A stretch of DNA of 64,000 nucleotides. Source: Bacteroidaceae bacterium (GTDB lineage: Bacteria; Bacteroidota; Bacteroidia; Bacteroidales; Bacteroidaceae). Positions 34,655 to 44,158 of the stretch are shown here, piece after piece; the first letter of the stretch is position 1, and each line of letters opens with the position of its first letter. The notes beneath the pieces were generated by a model that saw nothing but the letters and a program-made list of their open reading frames with translations, ran no database searches and had not been told where the DNA came from. The translations under genes were made by a program, and so were the position numbers. The stretch is from NCBI GenBank assembly GCA_017560945.1, contig JAFZDY010000049.1, forward strand, positions 1 to 64,000, given 5' to 3'.

Positions 34655-35416
34655 ATGAAATTCATAGGAATAATCCCTGCAAGATATGCTTCTACACGTT
34701 TTCCCGCCAAGCCTTTGGCTTTGTTGGGCGGAAAGCCTGTGATTCAGCGCGTGTATGAACAGGTGAATGGTGTGCTCGACGAGGCATGTGTAGCTACTGA
34801 TGATGAACGCATCGAGGCAGCGGTGAAGGCCTTTGGTGGCAAGGTGGTGATGACCTCTACCAATCACAAGAGTGGTACTGACCGTGTACAAGAAGCCTTT
34901 GAAAAGATAGGACAAGGATACGATGTGGTGGTAAATATTCAGGGGGATGAACCTTTTATCCAACCTTCACAACTGGAGGCGGTTAAGGCTTGTTTCGAGG
35001 ATGAGGCTACACAGATAGCGACTTTGGTAAAACCCTTCGTAGAGGCTGATGGATGGGAGGCTTTGCAGAATCCAAATTCGCCCAAAGTTGTGGTGGACGG
35101 ACGCATGAATGCCCTCTATTTTAGCCGTTCAGTAATACCTTACTTGCGTGGTGTGGAGAAGGAAGAGTGGTTGAAGAAACATACTTACTACAAGCATATA
35201 GGCCTCTATGCTTATCGTGCCGAAGTGTTGAAGGAGATTACCCGTTTGCCACAATCCTCCCTCGAGTTGGCTGAGTCGTTGGAGCAACTCCGTTGGTTGG
35301 AGAATGGCTACTGCATAAAGGTAGGAATAACAAATACTGAAACTATAGGCATTGACACACCCGAAGACTTGGAGAAGGCAGAGAATTTCTTGAAGGAGAG
35401 GGAAGGACTCATTTAA
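34655..35416 (+). CDS. kdsB: 3-deoxy-manno-octulosonate cytidylyltransferase (CMP-KDO synthetase)
   Basis: 253 residues from the ATG at 34655, which places GIIPARYASTRFPAKPL at the usual position near the N-terminus. QGDEPFI near 97 and the CVATDDERI and TSTNHKSGTDR segments complete the signature. It activates KDO with CTP for lipopolysaccharide inner-core synthesis in the cytoplasm. The M16-like gene follows after 74 nt on the same strand. Confidence 0.96.
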   Translation: MKFIGIIPARYASTRFPAKPLALLGGKPVIQRVYEQVNGVLDEACVATDDERIEAAVKAFGGKVVMTSTNHKSGTDRVQEAFEKIGQGYDVVVNIQGDEPFIQPSQLEAVKACFEDEATQIATLVKPFVEADGWEALQNPNSPKVVVDGRMNALYFSRSVIPYLRGVEKEEWLKKHTYYKHIGLYAYRAEVLKEITRLPQSSLELAESLEQLRWLENGYCIKVGITNTETIGIDTPEDLEKAENFLKEREGLI

Positions 35417-35490
35417 AATATCATAGTTTGGTGAGGGGAAAACATGCTTCTCTTTGCGCTCAAAAATATAACATTGACACGATACACAAT

Positions 35491-36777
35491 ATGCTTGATC
35501 GAACGAAAAGGCCATCCGTCAAACCTCTGATGGATTTAGACATTCAATCACCCAATCGGATATTTATGGCCAATGATGTACCCTTGAACGTACTGCATGT
35601 TGGCAATGCTGAGGTGGTGCGTATGGACATATTGGTAGGGGCGGGCATTTGGCATCAGGAGTTGCCTCTACAAGCCCTCTTTGCCAACCGAATGTTGCGC
35701 GAAGGTACGGAGCGTATGAACTCGGCCGAAATCTCCGAGCGACTCGACTTCTATGGCGCTTGGGTTGAGTTGAGCACGTCCATGAACTACAGTTTTCTCA
35801 CCCTCTATTCGTTAAACAAGCATTTTGCTCACACCCTGTCGGTGGTGGCCGATATGATGAAGAATCCGACCTTTCCCGAGGAAGAGATGCGTGTGACGGT
35901 GGACAACAATCGTCAACAATTCCTCGTGAATAGCACGAAGGTAGATGTGATGGCTCGCAAGGAGTTCAGTCGCGCCCTCTTTGGTGATAGTCATCCGTGT
36001 GGCCGTCATGCTGTGTTGGAGGATTATGACCAGCTTACTACTGAGGATTTGAGGGATTTCTATCGCAAATATTACCACTCGGTAAATTGCTCGATTTACC
36101 TTTCAGGAGCCATTTCGACGGAGATATTGACGCAGATTGAACAGGAATTTGGCTCTTCTCCATGGGGTGGTGTAAAGCCCTGCGAGCCATTGTCCCCCTT
36201 GCCTGTCCCTCCTTATCAGGGAAGGCGCATTCATCTCGAACACCCTACGGCTGTGCAAAGTAGTTTGCGCTTGGGATGTCCGTTGGTCGATCGATCGCAT
36301 CCCGACTTTGCCGCTCTCAAAGTGTTGGTTACCGTTTTGGGTGGTTATTTTGGAAGCCGCTTGATGAGCAATATTCGCGAAGACAAAGGTTATACATATG
36401 GTATCAGTGCAGGAATTGCATCGTACCCTTTCCAAGGATATTTGGCCATAGGTACTGAGACGGCTAACGAGTACGTAGAGACTTGTATTGATGAGGTGAA
36501 GCACGAGATGCGTCGCTTGCAGGAGGAACTAATACCCGAGCACGAGTTGTCCATGGTGAAGAGTTATATGATGGGTGAGATGTGTCGAAGTTACGAAGGA
36601 CCCTTCTCACTTTCCGAAGCTTGGATTTTCTTGGAAACTGCAGGGTTGGAGAAGAATTTTTTCCAGATACTCGAGAAAAAAACATTAGGTGTAACGTCTC
36701 AAGAATTGCGCGAATTGGCCATCCGATATTTCCGTCCAGATGAAATGTTGGAAGTGGTGGCAGGTAAGAGTGTGTAG
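35491..36777 (+). CDS. M16-family peptidase homologue without the zinc motif
   Basis: 428 residues from the ATG at 35491. Two homologous M16 halves are recognisable. In the N-terminal half the inverted zinc motif HxxEH should lie near the LQALFANRMLREGT segment, but neither histidine is there. The C-terminal half keeps the Arg-Tyr pair in SNIREDKGYTYG. This is the pattern of the non-catalytic subunit in two-component M16B proteases, which pairs with an active partner. No partner gene is visible in the window. No signal peptide, so probably cytoplasmic. Confidence 0.8.
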   Translation: MLDRTKRPSVKPLMDLDIQSPNRIFMANDVPLNVLHVGNAEVVRMDILVGAGIWHQELPLQALFANRMLREGTERMNSAEISERLDFYGAWVELSTSMNYSFLTLYSLNKHFAHTLSVVADMMKNPTFPEEEMRVTVDNNRQQFLVNSTKVDVMARKEFSRALFGDSHPCGRHAVLEDYDQLTTEDLRDFYRKYYHSVNCSIYLSGAISTEILTQIEQEFGSSPWGGVKPCEPLSPLPVPPYQGRRIHLEHPTAVQSSLRLGCPLVDRSHPDFAALKVLVTVLGGYFGSRLMSNIREDKGYTYGISAGIASYPFQGYLAIGTETANEYVETCIDEVKHEMRRLQEELIPEHELSMVKSYMMGEMCRSYEGPFSLSEAWIFLETAGLEKNFFQILEKKTLGVTSQELRELAIRYFRPDEMLEVVAGKSV

Positions 36778-36981
36778 AGGCTTCTCGATGACCATTTTTA
36801 CCCAATTGATTCTACTCATATGTGGTGGATACGTGGGGTGTAGAATCTTTCGTTGATTAAACATTAATGCTTAAAAACAAAAGAAAACTTAACAAATGCT
36901 GATTGTCCGCCAAAGAAATTGTATCTTTGTCGAGAATTTTAAAAATCTAAGGTAAAAAGAGAGAATCCTACTATTTATAGA

Positions 36982-38124
36982 ATGAAGAGATTGATATACA
37001 TGTCACTATTGGTTACATTGGCGTATGTGTCACCCGTAGCGGCTCAAAGCAAAAAGATAGGAACCTACACATTCAAAAGCGGAGATGTGTACACAGGAGA
37101 ATTGAAAGGTTTCCCCATATTGGGATACAAACCGCACGGACAGGGAAAGACTTTGTTCGAAAATGGTGATATTTATGAAGGAAAATACGTCGATGGTAAG
37201 CGTCAAGGATATGGTGTGTACACTGTTCCCAATGGCAAACGCTACGAAGGCGAGTGGATGGATGACAAGCAACATGGAAATGGAAGTTTAGTCATGGCCA
37301 ACAACAATCGCTATGAGGGCGAGTGGTGTGAGAATGTTCAACAAGGTCAAGGTGTAATGTATTACTTCAATGGTGACAAATATGTAGGTCAGTGGGTGGC
37401 CAACATGCGCGAGGGAGAAGGAACGTACACTTGGGCAAATGGCGCACAATACGTGGGTGAATGGGTAGCCGACAAACGCGAGGGAAAAGGCGTCTATAGT
37501 TGGGAAAATGGTGAACGCTACGAAGGTGAATGGAAGAATGGCATGATGCACGGAAAGGGCACTTATCAGTACGTGAATGGAGATACATATACGGGAGAGT
37601 GGCAACAGGACAAGATGCATGGAAAAGGACTCTTCGTTGCTTGGGATGGCGAACGTTACGAGGGGGAATATCGTAAAGGTGAACGCTCGGGCATGGGTAC
37701 TGTTACTTATGAAAATGGCGACGTGTACACAGGACAGATGCTGAATGGCGCGGCTCATGGCGAAGGAACCTACACATGGAAAAACGGAGCCGTGTACAAA
37801 GGTGAGTGGAAAAATGACAAACGTCAAGGCAAAGGAACCTACACATGGGCTAATGGTGACGAATATGTAGGCGAATGGAAAGATAATAAAGAAAACGGAC
37901 AAGGAATACTTCGTCAAACGAATGGGTTGAGATACGAAGGAGGATTTGTCAACGGACAAAAAGAAGGCGAAGGTGTACAAGAGAATGCCGAAGGTGTACG
38001 ATTCAAAGGAGGATTCAAAGCCGACTTGAAGCATGGTGACTTTATAGAAACCGATGCCGATGGTAAAGAAATCCGACGAGGGTCGTACAAGAACGGAAGA
38101 CTTGTGAACGAAATAAAGAAGTAA
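36982..38124 (+). CDS. Exported MORN-repeat protein
   Basis: 380 residues. Signal peptide 1-21 (ends PVAAQ). Nearly all the rest is 14 MORN units with a strict 23-residue period, for example RYEGEWMDDKQHGNG and VYKGEWKNDKRQGKG, starting near residue 32; the last two units are degenerate. MORN repeats form an elongated beta-hairpin rod that binds lipids or proteins. There is no enzymatic domain. TATCTTTG lies about 60 nt upstream. The inositol monophosphatase-like gene follows after 18 nt, probably in the same operon. Confidence 0.88.
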   Translation: MKRLIYMSLLVTLAYVSPVAAQSKKIGTYTFKSGDVYTGELKGFPILGYKPHGQGKTLFENGDIYEGKYVDGKRQGYGVYTVPNGKRYEGEWMDDKQHGNGSLVMANNNRYEGEWCENVQQGQGVMYYFNGDKYVGQWVANMREGEGTYTWANGAQYVGEWVADKREGKGVYSWENGERYEGEWKNGMMHGKGTYQYVNGDTYTGEWQQDKMHGKGLFVAWDGERYEGEYRKGERSGMGTVTYENGDVYTGQMLNGAAHGEGTYTWKNGAVYKGEWKNDKRQGKGTYTWANGDEYVGEWKDNKENGQGILRQTNGLRYEGGFVNGQKEGEGVQENAEGVRFKGGFKADLKHGDFIETDADGKEIRRGSYKNGRLVNEIKK

Positions 38125-38142
38125 GAATTTGCGTATTAATAG

Positions 38143-38937
38143 ATGATTCACCTCGAAGAATTAACCACCCAAGTACGAAAGTTAGCCATTGAAATAGGTG
38201 CTTTCCTAAGAGAGGAGAGCCTTCACTTTCAACGTGAAAAGGTGCAGGAAAAGAATGCCCATGACTATGTTTCATACGTGGATAAGGAATCGGAGAAACG
38301 CATAGTTTCCCGTTTGCGTGAATTGCTTCCCGAAGCTGGATTCATTGCTGAAGAGGGAAGTGGAAACCTTACTACCGAAGAATATTGTTGGGTGGTTGAT
38401 CCCTTGGATGGTACTACTAACTTCATCCATCAGAATGCCCCCTTTTGTGTAAGCATTGCCTTGCGCAATCGTGAAGAGATATTGTTAGGTGTGGTGTACG
38501 AGGTGTGTCGCGACGAATGTTTTTGGGCGTGGAAGGGAAGTCCCGCATATTTGAATGGTGAAGAGATACACGTTACTTCGATAGACAATCTCGATCATGC
38601 GTTCATTGAAATAGGATTTCCCTACGATGCTGAACGATTTCGTCCCATTGTCACTCGGTTAATTGAGCGATTGTACGGACGTGTTGGAGGGGTACGCTTA
38701 TTAGGTTCGGCGGCCGTGGAGTTATGCTATATTGCCGCAGGCCGATTCGAAGCAAGATTTGAGGGATTGCTTGGCCCTTGGGATATTGCTGCAGGTACAA
38801 TAATCCTGACACAAGCGGGAGGAAAAGTAACCGATTTTCGCGGAGGTGATACCTTCTATTCGGGACACGAAGTGTTAGCTTCAAACGACCTCATACACCA
38901 ACAATTACTTGAAATTATTGAGGAAATACAAAAATAA
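38143..38937 (+). CDS. Inositol monophosphatase-family phosphatase
   Basis: 264 residues. The metal sites are visible: EEGSG near 67, DPLDGTTNF near 86-94 and GPWDIAAG near 210. The family includes inositol-1-phosphatase, CysQ (3'-phosphoadenosine 5'-phosphate phosphatase) and related sugar phosphatases. The exact substrate cannot be read from the motifs. It lies 18 nt downstream of the MORN gene. Confidence 0.88.
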   Translation: MIHLEELTTQVRKLAIEIGAFLREESLHFQREKVQEKNAHDYVSYVDKESEKRIVSRLRELLPEAGFIAEEGSGNLTTEEYCWVVDPLDGTTNFIHQNAPFCVSIALRNREEILLGVVYEVCRDECFWAWKGSPAYLNGEEIHVTSIDNLDHAFIEIGFPYDAERFRPIVTRLIERLYGRVGGVRLLGSAAVELCYIAAGRFEARFEGLLGPWDIAAGTIILTQAGGKVTDFRGGDTFYSGHEVLASNDLIHQQLLEIIEEIQK

Positions 38938-38966
38938 AAGGGGAAAAAGCTATTTTTCCCTTTTTT
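38935..38966 (+). terminator. Terminator of the MORN-phosphatase operon
   Basis: AAAAGGGGAAAAA and TTTTTCCCTTTTTT pair around a four-base loop, just after the stop codon, with a T-rich end. Confidence 0.75.
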
Positions 38967-39029
38967 CTTTCTATATTTGTGGACATTTTAAAGAAATGGA
39001 CATTTATTAACTTAACACATAAAAATAAC

Positions 39030-39470
39030 ATGATACTTGACACGCTTGACAATTTAGAGAAATACGTTTCCTTGAATCCCTTGTTTCCTCAGACAATTGA
39101 GTATTTGAAGAACACCGACTTGAATGCCTTGGAAGAGGGACAAGTGAAAGTGCTTGGTGATGATATTATAGTGAATGTTTCTCAAACCTTGCCTAAGGTT
39201 AAGGAAGATGCCAAGTTGGAAACTCATAGAAAGTATGTCGACATTCAGATTCCCCTCTCGGGATATGAAATTATGGGTTACACTTCGGCAAACGACCTTC
39301 CCATGGCTGAGTATGATGCGGAGAAAGACGTAACCTTTTATGAGGGATTGGCAGAAAACTACTTTATCGTAAAACCTGGTATGTTCACCATTTTCTTTCC
39401 TCAAGATGGACATGCACCTGCTATTACCAATACAGGTGTGAAGAAAATCATCGTAAAAATATTGGCATAA
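39030..39470 (+). CDS. YhcH/YjgK/YiaL family protein
   Basis: 146 residues from the ATG at 39030. The cupin-type fold of this family is recognisable from LETHRKYVDIQIPLSG, with metal-binding His near residue 66, and from the terminal FFPQDGHAPAI. Members are often linked to sialic-acid or sugar-acid catabolism as anomerases or sugar-binding enzymes. No sialidase or sugar-kinase gene is nearby. The branching enzyme follows 39 nt later on the same strand. Confidence 0.88.
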   Translation: MILDTLDNLEKYVSLNPLFPQTIEYLKNTDLNALEEGQVKVLGDDIIVNVSQTLPKVKEDAKLETHRKYVDIQIPLSGYEIMGYTSANDLPMAEYDAEKDVTFYEGLAENYFIVKPGMFTIFFPQDGHAPAITNTGVKKIIVKILA

Positions 39471-39509
39471 TCTAACTTTAAAAAAATAAAACCCACCTCT
39501 ATAGGAATC

Positions 39510-41525
39510 ATGGATACCCAGTTGACACTTATCAAAAACGACCCTTGGTTAGCACCTTATGAAGAGGCTATTAGTGGACGCTATCAATTCGTAAAGAATA
39601 AACTGAAGGAATTGACCAATAATGGAAAACTATTGTTGTCCAACATTGCCAATCGCCATATGTACTTTGGATTGCATCGTACGAAGGACGGTTGGGTCTT
39701 CAGGGAATGGGCACCCAATGCTACCGAAATTTATCTGATAGGAGATTTCAATGATTGGCAGGAGGATCCCAAGTACAAGTTACGTCGAAAGAATGTGGTG
39801 AATTGGGAATTGACACTTCCGGCCGATGCAATAAAGCATGGCGATCTTTATAAACTCAAAGTCCGTTGGGATGGTGGAGAGGGAGAGCGCATCCCCTCGT
39901 GTGCACGCAGAGTGATTCAAGATTCGGTGACTCATATCTTCAGTGCGCAGGTTTGGGCGCCCGAGCAACCTTATAAATTCAAGAATCGAAATTTCTATCC
40001 GAAGGCAGAACCATTGCTCATTTATGAGTGCCACATAGGTATGGCTGCCCAAGAGGAGAAGGTTGGTACATATACGGAGTTTCGTGAACAAATTCTTCCT
40101 CGTATAGCTGCTGATGGGTACAATTGTATCCAGATTATGGCTATCCAAGAGCATCCCTATTATGGAAGTTTTGGTTATCATGTGAGTAACTTCTTTGCTC
40201 CGTCATCGCGCTTTGGTACGCCAGAGGAATTGAAACAATTGATAGACGAAGCACATGGTATGGGCATTGCCGTTATCATGGATATCGTACATTCACATGC
40301 TGTAAAGAATGAAGTAGAAGGGCTTGGAAACTTTGCAGGTGACCCTAATCAATACTTCTATCCTGGTGAACGTCACGATCATCCAGCATGGGATTCGCTT
40401 TGTTTTGACTATGGAAAGAATGAGGTGATACATTTCCTACTTTCCAATTGTAAGTATTGGATGGACGAATTCAAGTTCGACGGATTTCGTTTCGATGGAG
40501 TCACATCCATGCTTTATTATAGCCATGGATTGGGCGAAGCCTTCTGTAATTATGGTGATTATTATAATGGAGGACAAGACGATAATGCTATTTGTTATTT
40601 GACACTTGCCAATATTCTTATCCACGAGGTTAATCCACGAGCCATTACCATTGCAGAGGAGGTTTCAGGAATGCCGGGCTTGGCTGCTCCCTTCCTTGCT
40701 GGAGGTTATGGATTTGACTATCGAATGGCTATGAATATTCCTGACTATTGGATTAAGACCATCAAGGAGAAGAAGGATGAGGATTGGAAACCGAGTAGTC
40801 TTTATTGGGAAGTGACTAATCGCCGCGAAGATGAGAAAACCATTTCGTATGCAGAAAGCCACGACCAAGCATTGGTAGGTGATAAGACCATCATCTTCCG
40901 CTTAGTGGATGCCGATATGTATTGGCATTTCAAGAAGGGTGATGAGAATCATATGGCAACTCGAGGCATTGCTTTGCACAAGATGATACGTTTACTCACG
41001 GCTACAACTATCAATGGTGGTTACCTCAACTTTATGGGCAACGAGTTTGGACATCCTGAATGGATTGACTTTCCGCGTGAGGGAAATGGATGGTCACATA
41101 AGTATGCTCGTCGTCAATGGAACTTAGTTGATAATGAGGAACTCTGTTATCATTACTTGGGCGATTTTGATAAAGAAATGATGAAACTTATCCGTAGTGT
41201 GCGCAATTTCCATAGAACTGAATTGGTTGAGGTGTGGCACAACGATGGTGATCAAGTTCTTGCATATAAGCGTGGCGATCTGTTGTTTGTCTTTAATTTT
41301 AGTCCTGATCGTTCATATACTGATTACGGATTCCTTGTACCCACAGGAGCATATGATGTGGTATTGAATTCCGATTCTCCAGCTTTTGGTGGTTTTGGTT
41401 TGACGGATGACTCCATTCGACATTTTACCAATCACGACCCCTTGTACAAGAAGGTACGCAAAGAGTGGCTAAAACTCTATATTCCTGCACGTTCGGCTAT
41501 GGTGCTTAGGAAAGTGAGAAATTGA
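39510..41525 (+). CDS. glgB: 1,4-alpha-glucan branching enzyme (GH13)
   Basis: 671 residues. An N-terminal CBM48 (about 45-150, FREWAPNATEIYLIGDFNDW) precedes the GH13 barrel. The catalytic residues are in DGFRFDGVTSM (nucleophile Asp), ITIAEEVSGMPG (acid/base Glu) and ESHDQALVGDKT (HD pair). The C-terminal beta domain follows. The sequence resembles the eukaryote-like GH13_8 group found in Bacteroidota. It introduces alpha-1,6 branches into glycogen. A hairpin terminator follows. Confidence 0.95.
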   Translation: MDTQLTLIKNDPWLAPYEEAISGRYQFVKNKLKELTNNGKLLLSNIANRHMYFGLHRTKDGWVFREWAPNATEIYLIGDFNDWQEDPKYKLRRKNVVNWELTLPADAIKHGDLYKLKVRWDGGEGERIPSCARRVIQDSVTHIFSAQVWAPEQPYKFKNRNFYPKAEPLLIYECHIGMAAQEEKVGTYTEFREQILPRIAADGYNCIQIMAIQEHPYYGSFGYHVSNFFAPSSRFGTPEELKQLIDEAHGMGIAVIMDIVHSHAVKNEVEGLGNFAGDPNQYFYPGERHDHPAWDSLCFDYGKNEVIHFLLSNCKYWMDEFKFDGFRFDGVTSMLYYSHGLGEAFCNYGDYYNGGQDDNAICYLTLANILIHEVNPRAITIAEEVSGMPGLAAPFLAGGYGFDYRMAMNIPDYWIKTIKEKKDEDWKPSSLYWEVTNRREDEKTISYAESHDQALVGDKTIIFRLVDADMYWHFKKGDENHMATRGIALHKMIRLLTATTINGGYLNFMGNEFGHPEWIDFPREGNGWSHKYARRQWNLVDNEELCYHYLGDFDKEMMKLIRSVRNFHRTELVEVWHNDGDQVLAYKRGDLLFVFNFSPDRSYTDYGFLVPTGAYDVVLNSDSPAFGGFGLTDDSIRHFTNHDPLYKKVRKEWLKLYIPARSAMVLRKVRN

Positions 41526-41540
41526 AGAATCATATGAGTG

Positions 41541-41592
41541 AATCCGACAGGGATAGTGCAAGTCTTATTTTGTACATAGTGCCTGTCGGATT
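41541..41592 (+). terminator. Terminator of glgB
   Basis: Perfect 11-bp arms, AATCCGACAGG and CCTGTCGGATT, separated by 30 nt and followed by TTCTT. Confidence 0.6.
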
Positions 41593-41602
41593 TTCTTAAT
41601 GA

Positions 41603-42805
41603 ATGTATAAATCTTTAATCATGCGAAATTATAGAAACAACTTTTCTAGATATCGATTAGTGATTGATGCCGTGTGTGGCATTCTCTTTTTAGCATTCAG
41701 CTTTGTCTATCTCTACGTGGTACAAGGCGAACTCATGCGTTGCCTTTGGCGCGATTGCTTGGGGAAAGAAACTTATTCTCCTTTATGGGGAGCATTGGTT
41801 ATCACTTGCTTCCTTTGGATTGGACAATGGCTATTGGAGAGATTGACACGTTTCGGTCGTACATGGGTGGCTCTCCCATATTTTTCAGCTTATTGTGCAT
41901 TGGCGTTTCTTACCTGTGTGACTCCTATTGAGTCGGGTGTCGATTCGTGTACGTATGTCCTAGGATGGGATGGCCTATGGTGGTTGTTCCCTGGCTCACT
42001 GATCATATATCTTATTGTTGGAATTATAATTCGGTGTCGAAGGGCTGTTGTTAGAGAAAGGTCGTTGACAGAGTTGTTGATTTCGAATCTCATAACCCTC
42101 ATTATTTTTTCGTATGCAACCGGTAGCATTGGAAATACTAATGAACTACTTCGTAATGAATTGCTTGTGTCGCAATGCATCCGTGATCAACGTTATGAGG
42201 ATGCTTTGCTCGTAGGTAAAAAGTCGTTGAACAATACTCCTTCGTTGACGACTTTGCGTGCTTTTGCGCTTTCTCACAATGGGATATTGGGAGAATCCTT
42301 GTTTGAATATCCTCAAAGTGATGGAACTAACGGATTGTTTTTTCAAAAAGAATTTTCTGGTGTGCATGGCTTTACCAATGAGGATATTATAAGTCACTTG
42401 GGTGGAGTACCCTGTGAAGAAGGTGAGCCTGTGGTTGATTATCTACAACGCCTTTGTGAATCTGATTCCACGGCTACTTCTCAAGCGTTGGATTACTACT
42501 TATCTGCACTTTTACTTGAAAAACGATTGAGCGATTTTTATCAAGCCCTGTTACAATATTGGCCAAAGGATACTGCTTTGCCTCGTCATTACCAAGAGGC
42601 ATTGATTCTCTATGTGCAAGAGGTTGAGAGTGCTTCTCCCCCTGCTCAAATGTGTACTTCTCCCATAGAGGAACGCTACGAAGAATTTCTTCAATTACGC
42701 AATCAGTATGCTGATTCTTTGCACCAGAAGAATTACACTCGTCGTAAGTTTGGTGACACTTATTGGTGGTACTATTGCTTTGGTGGTGTGAGTGATTCAA
42801 AGTAA
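41603..42805 (+). CDS. DUF6057-like membrane protein
   Basis: 400 residues. Six hydrophobic segments occupy roughly 18-180 (LVIDAVCGILFLAFSFVYLY-type helix first), followed by a soluble alpha-helical C-terminal half that looks TPR-like (YEDALLVGKKSLNN, then SQALDYYLSALLLEKRL). This layout matches Bacteroidota DUF6057 proteins. Function unknown. The ATG at 41603 or the one at 41621 could be used. RecX follows 27 nt later. Confidence 0.65.
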   Translation: MYKSLIMRNYRNNFSRYRLVIDAVCGILFLAFSFVYLYVVQGELMRCLWRDCLGKETYSPLWGALVITCFLWIGQWLLERLTRFGRTWVALPYFSAYCALAFLTCVTPIESGVDSCTYVLGWDGLWWLFPGSLIIYLIVGIIIRCRRAVVRERSLTELLISNLITLIIFSYATGSIGNTNELLRNELLVSQCIRDQRYEDALLVGKKSLNNTPSLTTLRAFALSHNGILGESLFEYPQSDGTNGLFFQKEFSGVHGFTNEDIISHLGGVPCEEGEPVVDYLQRLCESDSTATSQALDYYLSALLLEKRLSDFYQALLQYWPKDTALPRHYQEALILYVQEVESASPPAQMCTSPIEERYEEFLQLRNQYADSLHQKNYTRRKFGDTYWWYYCFGGVSDSK

Positions 42806-42832
42806 AAGTATTCATAAAATCAAACTACAAGG

Positions 42833-43321
42833 ATGAAGGAATTGACAGAACGCGAAGCATTCAATAAAGCCGCCGTATATTGTTCTCGTAGCGAGCATTG
42901 TGTTTCTGAAGTTTGTGGGAAATTACGACAATGGGGCGTGACGAATAGTGATGTACAACAACGCATAATTGAACAATTGAAGGAGGAAAAATACATCGAT
43001 GAAAACCGTTTTTGTCACGCTTTTGTACACGACAAATTCAACTTTAACCATTGGGGACGTCAAAAGATTGCTATGTATCTTTCACAAAAGCATTTGCCAT
43101 CTGTATACATTGAAGAAGCCCTGCAAGAGATTGGTGATGATGACTCCTTGCAAGCAGCCAAGAAATTATTGGAGGCAAAGTTGCCTTCTGTCAAGGCCGA
43201 GAATGGGTACGAACTATATGTCAAGTTGATGCGCTTTGCCTCGAGTCGTGGAATTGAGATGGATATTGCTCGCCGAGCTATCCGTCAGTTAGTGGACGGA
43301 GTACAGTGCAACGAAGAATAA
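42833..43321 (+). CDS. recX: RecX-family regulator
   Basis: 162 residues, three tandem three-helix modules: N-terminal (CSEVCGKLRQWGV), central (YIDENRFCHAFVHDKFNFNHWGRQKIAMYL) and C-terminal (VKLMRFASSRGIEMD). RecX inhibits RecA filament growth. recA is not adjacent, which is common in Bacteroidota. It overlaps no gene and ends at a strong terminator shared with sodB. Confidence 0.9.
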   Translation: MKELTEREAFNKAAVYCSRSEHCVSEVCGKLRQWGVTNSDVQQRIIEQLKEEKYIDENRFCHAFVHDKFNFNHWGRQKIAMYLSQKHLPSVYIEEALQEIGDDDSLQAAKKLLEAKLPSVKAENGYELYVKLMRFASSRGIEMDIARRAIRQLVDGVQCNEE

Positions 43322-43323
43322 CG

Positions 43324-43366
43324 AAAGGGTGTGTCTATGAGAAAACAATGGACACACCCTTTTTTG
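43324..43366. terminator. Terminator between convergent recX and sodB
   Basis: Twelve-bp arms 43324-43335 and 43351-43362 with a 15-nt loop, followed by a T-run. It also gives an A/T-rich end on the other strand. Confidence 0.8.
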
Positions 43367-43375
43367 TGAAAATAA

Positions 43376-43960
43376 TTATTTCATACGACGGGTTACCTCA
43401 TCCCAATTGACAATTTTCCACAGATTTGATATGTGGTCGGCTCGTCGGTTTTGATAATCTAGGTAGTAGGCATGTTCCCATACGTCGAATCCTAATAGTG
43501 GCGTTTTCCCATATCGTAGTGGTGTATCTCCATTGGGGTAAGGGTTTATTTCCAATTGACCTTTTTCGTTTAGGCAAAGCCATACCCAACCCGAGCCGAA
43601 CAAACCTATACTGGCTTCGTTCATTTTTTTTTGCATCTCTTCGAAACTACCAAAATCTCTCACAATCAGTGTAGCGAGTACTCCATCGGGTTTTTCTAAA
43701 CGAGGAGTAGGAGTGAATTGTAGGAAGTATAGTTGATGGTTCATCACTTGGCCTGCATTGTTGTACACCGCCCCTTCTGGGGCATCTATCACTATTTCCT
43801 CGATGCTTTCTTCCTCAAGTGCAGTTCCTCTTATCAATTTTTCCAAGTTGTTAGCATAGGTTTGCAGATGTTTTCCGTAGTGGAAATCGATGGTTTCTTT
43901 GCTGATGATGGGTTCGAGCGCATCGGTAGCATAGGGTAGGGTTGGCACAAAGTTGCTCAT
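43376..43960 (-). CDS. sodB: Iron-type superoxide dismutase
   Basis: 194 residues from the ATG at 43960; an in-frame 11-residue extension to 43993 is less likely. The four metal ligands are His27, His75, Asp159 and His163. The active-site Gln71 (NNAGQ) is at the iron-type position; Mn enzymes usually place Gly or His there. It removes superoxide in the cytoplasm. Bacteroides enzymes of this type can accept either metal, so the metal used cannot be decided here. Confidence 0.95.
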   Translation of the reverse strand: MSNFVPTLPYATDALEPIISKETIDFHYGKHLQTYANNLEKLIRGTALEEESIEEIVIDAPEGAVYNNAGQVMNHQLYFLQFTPTPRLEKPDGVLATLIVRDFGSFEEMQKKMNEASIGLFGSGWVWLCLNEKGQLEINPYPNGDTPLRYGKTPLLGFDVWEHAYYLDYQNRRADHISNLWKIVNWDEVTRRMK

Positions 43961-44158
43961 AATACTTGCTATTAAAACAGTTAAACAATTCATATATTAT
44001 TCATTATTATTTTTACTCTCTCAACAAGTTTTTTCTTCATAATGTTCAGCATTCGGGAAGAATAGTGTATCTTTGCGAAGGAAAATAGGCTTGCAATAAT
44101 TTGTCCGAATATGGTCCTTGTCAAGCAAGTCAGTATTTATAATTCATTATTATCTCTC

